From: an uncultured Flavobacteriales bacterium
Lineage (GTDB): Bacteria > Bacteroidota > Bacteroidia > Flavobacteriales > Crocinitomicaceae
DNA: 13,081 nt
Direction of reading: 5' to 3'
Assembly: GCA_946886545.1 (NCBI GenBank)
Contig: CAMPIU010000040.1
Location: 1 to 13,081, forward strand
The position numbers and the translations under genes were made by a program. Below, one piece after another: positions 8,027 to 13,081 of this stretch. Within the stretch, counting starts at the first letter, position 1. Each line of letters starts with the position of its first letter. The notes beneath the pieces were generated by a model that ran no database searches, had not been told where the DNA came from, and saw only the letters and a program-made list of their open reading frames with translations.

Positions 8027-9976
8027 ATGAAACACTTTATCCTTGGAATACTGGCATTTGTTGCTACAAGTTATTCCATAGCCCAATCACCCGTTTACCT
8101 TAATTACGACTGGAAAAGTACTCCTGAAAAATTTGAAATAACGGATAAGGACAAGCTGGAAGATGAAATTATGCTTTTCGAAAAAAGAAGCATTGAATTC
8201 ACGGAATACAACGATGGATTTTACCAGATGATCCTGGTGCACAGAATTCAATTGATCAATACCGATAATGGAATAGAAAACAACAACAAAGTATATATTT
8301 CCAACAAACCGGGATCAACCGTTTTAAAACAAAAAGCACGTGTCATCAAACCGGACGGGAAAATCATCAATCTGAAGGAATCGGATATCCAGGAATCGAA
8401 AAATGAAAACGGTGATGTGGAATACCGCTATTTTGCTTTGGAAGGCCTGGAAAAAGGAAGCTACATCGAGTACCTGCATTATATCAGTGAAGAACCGGTA
8501 TTAAGCGGTTCTTCCATTTACATGCAAACGGATGTTGACAAAAAGAAAGTGGAATACGACATTATTTGTCCGAAGCACCTGGAGTTCAAATTCCACTCCA
8601 TCAATGGAATGCCCGACTTTAAGAAGGACACTTTAAACGAAGACCTTAACAGAAATTTCATTGAAGCAACAAACATCGAAGGCTTAAAGGATGAGGAATC
8701 CAGTGCATACGATGCCGATTTAATGAAGTGTTATTACAAACTTCAGAAAAACACCTCCAACGGAAAGTCAAATTTCTATACCTACCTGGATGTTTCGAAA
8801 AATGTACATGCCAATCTTTTTGAAACACCATCTAAAAAGTCAGCCAAAAAAATCACCCTTTTGGTAGCAGATCTTGGAAAAGGAGATTTAGAATCCAGAT
8901 TACGTGAATTAGAGTACAAATTGAAGTCCGAAATCGGTGTTACGGAAGAATACTTTGAAGGAATCAGCGACTTGGATAATATTCTCACGAAGAAAATCAC
9001 CAATGAAACAGGAATGATCAAATTAATGATTGCCTGTCTGAAAGAATTAAAAGTGAAATTTGAAGTAGTTTTGACATCTGATCGGCAGCAGAATCCATTT
9101 CTGACAGATTATGAAGCTTATAATTTCCTGGATGAAACGATGATTTATATCAGTGAGATTCAAAAATATTGGTCGCCGGCATTGATCTCCAGAATCGGCT
9201 TCCCTCCTTTTGAATACATGTACAACAACGGTTTGTTTGTAGAAGAACGGATTGTAGGCGATCAGGCTTTCGGAGTTGGTAAAGTAAAATACATTTCGGG
9301 AACCAAAAGCGAAGAATCCATTGATGAAATCAATACAATCGTAACCTTTGATTCAGGACTCACCGAACCGACTATTCAGTTGGAACGAAAATTATCCGGA
9401 TACAAGGCGATGTTTCCTCAATTCATTTTGGATTTTGTTCAGGATGAAGCTAAAAAAACGGAATTAAAAGAAGATGTTCTGTTGTACCTGGATGAAGATT
9501 CAAAACTTTCGGATGTATCTTTCCAAAATGACAACAGCAAAGCGGCCGGTAAAGAAACTTTCATTGCCACAGGAAAAATTTCGGGAACAAATTTCATTGA
9601 AAAAGCAGGAACAAAGACTCTTTTAAAAGTAGGAATGCTTATCGGACCGCAAGCTGAAATGTACAACAAAGAGCCTCGTAAATTAGCGGTTTCAACACAA
9701 TTCACACGTCAATACGTAAGAAAAATCGTGATCAATATTCCGGAAGGTGTTACGGTGAAAAATCCGGAAATCCTCAATTCAAACATCGTGACAAACGATG
9801 AAAAAGCATTGCAATCAGGTTTTATTTCTTCTTACGAATTGAAGGGAAATCAACTGATTGTAACTATTAACGAATTCTACAATAAGGTAAATTATCCGGT
9901 TTCGGAGTATGAGATGTACGAAAAAATCATTAATGGTGCTGCAGATTTCAACAAACTGGTCCTTGTTTTAGAATAA
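8027..9976 (+). CDS. Exported DUF3857 protein with degenerate transglutaminase region
   Basis: I take ATG 8027, not the in-frame ATG 8003, which lies inside the previous gene. ATG 8027 follows that gene's stop by 4 bases and directly opens a signal peptide (MKHFILGILAFVATSYSIAQ). The product is 649 residues. An N-terminal DUF3857 domain (about 30-240) shows KARVIKPDGKIINL and ALEGLEKGSYIEYLHY. Residues about 300-400 align by eye with the transglutaminase core of the preceding protein: TNETGMIKLMIACLKELKV (325-343) lines up with FGDCKDMASLIYSMLKAV. The catalytic Cys is replaced by T328, and no His or Asp stands at the other two positions (YNFLDETMIYI and QKYWSPALI). It is therefore probably a non-catalytic paralogue, perhaps a binding or regulatory partner. 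The C-terminal 200 residues are beta-rich. It is the last gene of the operon and is followed by a strong terminator. Confidence 0.87.
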   Translation: MKHFILGILAFVATSYSIAQSPVYLNYDWKSTPEKFEITDKDKLEDEIMLFEKRSIEFTEYNDGFYQMILVHRIQLINTDNGIENNNKVYISNKPGSTVLKQKARVIKPDGKIINLKESDIQESKNENGDVEYRYFALEGLEKGSYIEYLHYISEEPVLSGSSIYMQTDVDKKKVEYDIICPKHLEFKFHSINGMPDFKKDTLNEDLNRNFIEATNIEGLKDEESSAYDADLMKCYYKLQKNTSNGKSNFYTYLDVSKNVHANLFETPSKKSAKKITLLVADLGKGDLESRLRELEYKLKSEIGVTEEYFEGISDLDNILTKKITNETGMIKLMIACLKELKVKFEVVLTSDRQQNPFLTDYEAYNFLDETMIYISEIQKYWSPALISRIGFPPFEYMYNNGLFVEERIVGDQAFGVGKVKYISGTKSEESIDEINTIVTFDSGLTEPTIQLERKLSGYKAMFPQFILDFVQDEAKKTELKEDVLLYLDEDSKLSDVSFQNDNSKAAGKETFIATGKISGTNFIEKAGTKTLLKVGMLIGPQAEMYNKEPRKLAVSTQFTRQYVRKIVINIPEGVTVKNPEILNSNIVTNDEKALQSGFISSYELKGNQLIVTINEFYNKVNYPVSEYEMYEKIINGAADFNKLVLVLE

Positions 9977-10001
9977 GATTCAATCTGTTTACAACTTAAT
10001 A

Positions 10002-10047
10002 AAAAAATCCCCGATCATTTTGGTTCGCTAATGATCGGGGATTTTTT
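10002..10047. terminator. Bidirectional intrinsic terminator
   Basis: A perfect 18-bp stem pairs AAAAAATCCCCGATCATT (10002-10019) with AATGATCGGGGATTTTTT (10030-10047) around a 10-base loop. A runs on one side and T runs on the other give a U tract in both directions. It separates the plus-strand exported-protein operon from the convergent marR-like gene, whose TAA stop (10046-10048) overlaps the right arm. Confidence 0.95.
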
Positions 10048-10501
10048 ATTTTTTACAATTGCTTGCAATCTGAGTCATTACTTTTGTAGCAATTTGCATT
10101 TCCTCCTCCGTCAATCCGCTTAATGCCGTTGCGCGGTTGTTCGGGATTACTTCATCCATGGCTTCCATGGCTTCCAGAGCTTTCTGAGTTACCAAAATAT
10201 CCATTTTCCGACGATCTGTTTTATTGATCTTGCGTTTCAGGTATTTTGATTCCACCAGCAGGTTAATCATTCTGTTTACAGAAGCTGCGTCCTTAAACAC
10301 CAATTCTGAAATTTCGTTTTGCTGAATCCCCGGGTTTTCAATCAAACACTTAATGACCAGCCATTGGTCAATGGTGATTTGATGCCCCAAAGATTTTAGC
10401 CGGGCTTGCGCGAACTGGCGGTAAGTTCGGATCGCCCTGTCGATCTTATAAAAAATAATCGAATCTAGTTTTTCCACTTGTAAAATGTTGTTGTAGTACA
10501 T
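10046..10501 (-). CDS. MarR-family transcriptional regulator
   Basis: The 151-residue product has the MarR winged-helix layout. An N-terminal dimerisation helix contains AIRTYRQFAQARLKSLG. The helix-turn-helix includes QNEISELVFKDAASVNRMINLLVESKYLKR (in two parts, about residues 61-90). The wing KINKTDRRKMDILVT (about 91-105) carries the family's D-R-R signature, and a C-terminal helix ends in SNCKK. MarR proteins are dimeric repressors that often respond to small phenolic or oxidant ligands; the ligand here is unknown. It lies 32 bases downstream of the AraC-type gene on the same strand, with no clear promoter in the gap, so the two are probably co-transcribed. The TetA-like efflux gene lies further upstream on the same strand but behind a terminator-like hairpin. 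Confidence 0.92.
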   Translation of the reverse strand: MYYNNILQVEKLDSIIFYKIDRAIRTYRQFAQARLKSLGHQITIDQWLVIKCLIENPGIQQNEISELVFKDAASVNRMINLLVESKYLKRKINKTDRRKMDILVTQKALEAMEAMDEVIPNNRATALSGLTEEEMQIATKVMTQIASNCKK

Positions 10502-10533
10502 GATAAATTGAGTTATTATCAGGACGATGATTT

Positions 10534-10872
10534 TCAGCTATGAGTTGCATTACGTGGACAAAAACCATGAATTCTTTTAAACGCCTTGCTAAATGAGGCC
10601 AAATCCGCATATCCGAAAATGGAACTTATTTCAGTCCAGGTATAGGAATCCTCAACATGCAACTTCCTGGCTTTCTCCATTTTATTGTTCCTGAAATAGC
10701 TTGCAGGGCCGATCCCCATGTATGCTTTAAAACTTTTGTTCAATTTTGAAACTGAAAAACCAATCATACGCGCATGATTCGCTACGTCGAAATTTTCATG
10801 CGGATGTTCATTCATGTAAGTAATTAACTTCTCAATTGCCTTACAATCTTCCGGGTGCAAAATCTTATTCAT
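10534..10872 (-). CDS. Short AraC-type DNA-binding regulator
   Basis: This 112-residue protein is almost only an AraC/XylS DNA-binding domain. The first helix-turn-helix covers FDVANHARMIGFSVSKLNKSF up to YMGIGPASYF. The second covers YTWTEISSIFGYADLASFSK and AFKRIHGFCP, matching the AraC signature. It has no ligand-binding domain, as in MarA/SoxS-sized regulators, so activity may be set by expression level. The protein ends soon after the signature and lacks the usual P-x-x-[YF]-R tail. I start at ATG 10870-10872; an in-frame TTG two codons upstream (10876-10878) is possible but less likely. A Bacteroidota-type promoter lies directly upstream. The marR-like gene follows on the same strand. 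Confidence 0.88.
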   Translation of the reverse strand: MNKILHPEDCKAIEKLITYMNEHPHENFDVANHARMIGFSVSKLNKSFKAYMGIGPASYFRNNKMEKARKLHVEDSYTWTEISSIFGYADLASFSKAFKRIHGFCPRNATHS

Positions 10873-10878
10873 AGTCAA

Positions 10879-11345
10879 TAGATTACCTAAACAAAGGTAA
10901 TGATTGATACATCAATTAATAAACCGCAATCACTTTATATTACCACTTGTCATTGATTCTGAACCGCTTACAAATTCGGGTAAAAACAGACAACAAAAAT
11001 CCAGGCAAAAAAGATGATTTTTGGAGAAACAATCAAATACAAAAGGATATGATTCAATGGTTTTCACATCAAATTAGCGTTATCGATCTTTTCGCAATTT
11101 TCGGTAAAAAATAACTCAGGATATTTCTTCACAGTTAGGTTCCGTTCAGTTTTAACCCGGGATGAAAACGTTGTTTTAATCAGGGTACATGGAGATATAG
11201 AGTACGGTTAGGTAATATAAGTTGGAATGCTTCAGCATTTAACAAAGCAAAACGAACGAATACCAACCTGATGAAGAAAAACCGGCTGTATAGCTGAGTA
11301 AATTAAAGAGAAGAAGTCCCCCATTTCTAGCTAGTGGGGGCTTTT
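10879..11345. other. Non-coding gap with no convincing gene (467 b)
   Basis: The left end carries the promoter of the araC-type gene, and the right end carries a hairpin with a T run on the plus strand. Between them I see no family-level coding signal. A 21-residue plus-strand frame at 11049-11114 (MIQWFSHQISVIDLFAIFGK plus one residue) and a small hairpin AATGC-TTCA-GCATT near 11226-11239 are the only visible items. The gap is long for this compact region and could hide a small RNA. Confidence 0.55.
10892..10923 (-). promoter_or_regulatory. Promoter of the araC-type/marR-type pair
   Basis: On the minus strand, TTTA (10923-10920), a 20-base spacer and TACCTTTG (10899-10892) match the Bacteroidota TTTG / TAnnTTTG promoter, with a full -7 consensus. 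Transcription would begin near 10885, about 13 bases before the ATG at 10872. Confidence 0.6.
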
Positions 11346-11347
11346 TT
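11311..11347. terminator. Hairpin terminator between MFS gene and gap
   Basis: AGTCCCCCA (11315-11323, one bulged T) pairs with TGGGGGCT (11335-11342), and a T run reaches 11347. The loop contains the palindrome CTAGCTAG (11327-11334). The U tract is strong for rightward transcripts. Leftward, after the MFS gene, only a C/U-rich tract follows, although the MFS stop codon (11346-11348) overlaps the hairpin foot, so it probably serves that gene too. Confidence 0.75.
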
Positions 11348-12617
11348 AGCGTTCCACAGATTCTATCGCTTCTTCGTCTAAAATAGTTTCCGAATTCGCT
11401 TTAAATGCGATCTTAATGAAAACATAGCGCAAAAGAATTAAGGCAATGATTGCCAATGCACCTGCTACAAAAAAAGGTGTTCCGTAAAAAATAGAATTTC
11501 TCTCTGCTAAAGGAACAGACTTGTAGAAAATCCACATCATAAATATCGGACCGGTCATTTCCGCTAAACTCATCAGTGAGGTAAAAATCCCCTGTAATTC
11601 TCCCTGTTCGTTATTTTTAGCCTGACTTGAAACCAGAGAGCGAATACTCGGATCCACGATCCCGGAAAAGGCATAGGGTAAAATAATTACATACATCATC
11701 CAACCGTATGGGATCAATCCGATTCCAAGAGTTACCAAACTCAAAATGACCAAACCGAGCGTTGCAGCACCCTTCTCCCCCATTTTTTTCACAATCGGTC
11801 CCGCCATTGCACCCTGGACCAACCCAAAACAAACTCCGACAACCGCTAAGGAAATTCCGACATCTTTAGTGTCCCAGCCGAAACGGGCAATTGTGTAATA
11901 ATTCCAAACAGCGTGTACTGCCATGTTTGACAACAAAACGATGAATGTAACAACGAATAATCCTCTGTATTTCGGAAAATGGACGATCTGCTTAATCGCT
12001 CCAATCGGGTTTGCACGCTTAAGATCGAATTTTCTGCGATCTGTTGCAGGTAATGATTCTTTCAAAAAGATCAACCCATAAACGAAATTTGCCAGGGAAA
12101 GAAATGCAGCTACCATAAATGGAACCCGTAATCCAAATTCAGATGCGATTCCACCGATTGCAGGTCCAATGATAAATCCAACTCCAAAAGCAGCGCCGAT
12201 CAATCCGAAATTTTGAGCTCTGTTCTTATCTGTGGAAATATCAGCAATGTAAGCTGCAGCAGTAGTGAAGCTCGCCCCAAACATTCCTGAAACCGCTCTA
12301 CCAACTATTAACCAAGCCAAACTCGGAGCATAATACATGAAAACGTAATCTAAGCCCAAACCCAAAAGTGACATTAGGATAATGGGTCTGCGTCCGTAGC
12401 GATCACTCAAATTCCCTATCAACGGTGAAAACAAAAACTGCATCAAGGCATAGGTTGCCAACACCACACCGGAATATTTTGACGATTCATTAATAGTCAG
12501 ATGTGTCGCATCTGCAATCAAACTCGGAAGAGATGGAATAATAATCCCCAATCCGATAGAATCGATACAAATGGTAATTAAAACAAAAATTAAGCCTTTG
12601 GTCTGTTTTTCACTCAT
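11346..12617 (-). CDS. TetA-like major facilitator superfamily efflux transporter
   Basis: A 423-residue inner-membrane protein with about 12 hydrophobic helices, close in layout to the TCR/Tet drug-proton antiporter group. Helix 1 contains CIDSIGLGIIIPSLPSLI (17-34), like the Tet family's LD-x-x-GIG-x-x-x-P-x-LP. Motif A is GNLSDRYGRRP (68-78). AAYIADISTDKNRAQNFG (121-138) matches the Tet-family AD-x-x-x-x-x-x-RA-x-x-FG segment, and motif C is GAAFGVGFIIGPAIGG (141-156). Substrate cannot be read from sequence; general drug or metabolite export is as likely as tetracycline, and chromosomal Bacteroidota members are common. The gene is monocistronic by appearance. A promoter box ends only five bases before the start codon. 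Confidence 0.9.
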   Translation of the reverse strand: MSEKQTKGLIFVLITICIDSIGLGIIIPSLPSLIADATHLTINESSKYSGVVLATYALMQFLFSPLIGNLSDRYGRRPIILMSLLGLGLDYVFMYYAPSLAWLIVGRAVSGMFGASFTTAAAYIADISTDKNRAQNFGLIGAAFGVGFIIGPAIGGIASEFGLRVPFMVAAFLSLANFVYGLIFLKESLPATDRRKFDLKRANPIGAIKQIVHFPKYRGLFVVTFIVLLSNMAVHAVWNYYTIARFGWDTKDVGISLAVVGVCFGLVQGAMAGPIVKKMGEKGAATLGLVILSLVTLGIGLIPYGWMMYVIILPYAFSGIVDPSIRSLVSSQAKNNEQGELQGIFTSLMSLAEMTGPIFMMWIFYKSVPLAERNSIFYGTPFFVAGALAIIALILLRYVFIKIAFKANSETILDEEAIESVER

Positions 12618-12621
12618 GCGG

Positions 12622-12653
12622 CAAAATTAAGGATTCATTTTCTTTATGGAAAA
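12622..12653 (-). promoter_or_regulatory. Promoter of MFS gene, possibly leaderless
   Basis: On the minus strand, TTTT (12653-12650), a 20-base spacer and TAATTTTG (12629-12622) fit the TAnnTTTG consensus. The expected start site falls at about 12615-12617, on the ATG itself, which would give a leaderless mRNA. No Shine-Dalgarno is visible. Confidence 0.5.
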
Positions 12654-12705
12654 TCTGAATTTTAATTTTCGGTAAAATGTACCTGATGGAGTGTAAATGG
12701 AAGCT

Positions 12706-12821
12706 AATTGAAAATGAAGTCCCGATTTCTATCGGGATAAAAAGTTAAAAGGGAGAAGGAAAATTGACCAGTTAAATAAAGTATAAAAACCTTTTCAATT
12801 ATACATTCTCAATTTTCAATT
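12706..12821. repeat. Scattered TTTTCAATT 9-mers
   Basis: TTTTCAATT occurs directly at 12792-12800 and 12813-12821, and inverted (AATTGAAAA) at 12706-12714. The gap between the divergent MFS and mnmD-type genes is very AT-rich, so the copies may be low-complexity drift instead of binding sites. Confidence 0.35.
12720..12737. terminator. Short palindromic hairpin TCCCGAT-TTCT-ATCGGGA
   Basis: A perfect 7-bp stem with a 4-base loop is followed on the plus strand by TAAAAAG, not by a T run. GC-cored hairpins of this CCCGAT/ATCGGG type are, as I recall, frequent between genes in Bacteroidota. Lying upstream of both divergent genes, it ends neither; it may be a dispersed palindromic element. Confidence 0.4.
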
Positions 12822-12840
12822 CATTAGTTAGCTTTACAGT

Positions 12841-13081
12841 ATGAAACGGGAATTGGTAAAAACAGCAGATGGTTCAACAACAATCTATCTTCCTGAGTGG
12901 AACGAACATTATCATTCCAGTCATGGAGCATTGCAGGAGGCACAGCATGTTTTCATCAAGCATGGATTAAACCCGAAATCGGGAGACTATTTAACGATCT
13001 TCGAAATGGGTTTCGGAACCGGATTAAATGCATTATTAACTTATTTCGCTTCGGAAAAACGAAATCAATACATTCATTACA
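12841..13081 (+). CDS. mnmD: MnmD-type tRNA methyltransferase, 5' part
   Basis: The frame runs from ATG 12841 off the right edge, giving 80 residues. KRELVKTADGSTTIYLPEWN is followed by EHYHSSHGALQEAQHVF, then a class I methyltransferase glycine motif, FEMGFGTGLNALL (about 58-70). This pattern is that of the MnmC N-terminal (DUF752/MnmD) domain, which uses S-adenosylmethionine to convert 5-aminomethyl(-2-thio)uridine to the methylaminomethyl form at tRNA position 34. Whether a C-terminal FAD-dependent MnmC domain follows cannot be seen; Bacteroidota usually have the methyltransferase alone. TAGCTTTA at 12829-12836 is a weak -7 candidate. The divergent MFS gene lies upstream. Confidence 0.88.
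   Translation, partial: MKRELVKTADGSTTIYLPEWNEHYHSSHGALQEAQHVFIKHGLNPKSGDYLTIFEMGFGTGLNALLTYFASEKRNQYIHY

Noticed and set aside
10873..10878. TTG start for the AraC-type gene
   Set aside because: A standard ATG lies two codons later, and the added residues match nothing in the family.
11000..11180. Minus-strand open frame of about 48 codons ending in TGA near 11067
   Set aside because: No usable start codon and no recognised motif; it could be a decayed gene end but there is nothing to support it.
11346..12617. Calling the transporter a tetracycline resistance gene
   Set aside because: Family motifs fit Tet-type pumps, but substrate cannot be read from sequence and there is no mobile element nearby.

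Overview
The window reads as chromosomal DNA of a Bacteroidota bacterium, most likely Flavobacteriales. The signs are AT-rich DNA, a TonB-type protein with a Bacteroidota-style GAY-x-I/L-R motif before its membrane helix, promoter candidates of the TAnnTTTG type, few Shine-Dalgarno sites, signal peptides ending in A-Q or G-Q, and DUF3857/transglutaminase and YwqK/MORN-type proteins. The organism is inferred from these traits, not from a database match.

Left part (1-2375): a TonB-like energy transducer is followed 4 bases later by folC (folate polyglutamylation). A tRNA-Val(UAC) and a strong intrinsic terminator come next. Positions 2376-2813 hold no convincing gene. They do hold two inverted repeats, one of which has an alternative pairing partner, and a 16-residue micro-ORF behind an unusually good Shine-Dalgarno sequence.

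Centre (2814-9976): three tightly packed genes form an apparent operon whose products are all predicted to be exported. The first is a 1093-aa TPR protein with about 30 YwqK/MORN-like repeats. The second is a DUF3857-transglutaminase-like protein with an intact Cys-His-Asp triad; its start overlaps the first gene by 35 bases. The third is a DUF3857 relative, 4 bases downstream, whose transglutaminase-like region has lost the catalytic residues. This pairing of an active enzyme with a pseudoenzyme and a very long repeat scaffold is the best candidate for an undescribed system here. A perfect 18-bp hairpin ends the operon and also serves the convergent gene.

Right part (10046-13081): on the minus strand lie a MarR-family regulator, a short AraC-type regulator just upstream of it (probably one transcript), a 467-base gap, and a TetA-like major facilitator efflux pump that may be transcribed without a leader. 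The window ends inside a plus-strand mnmD-type tRNA-modification methyltransferase gene.

No transposase, CRISPR array, prophage gene or rRNA was seen.
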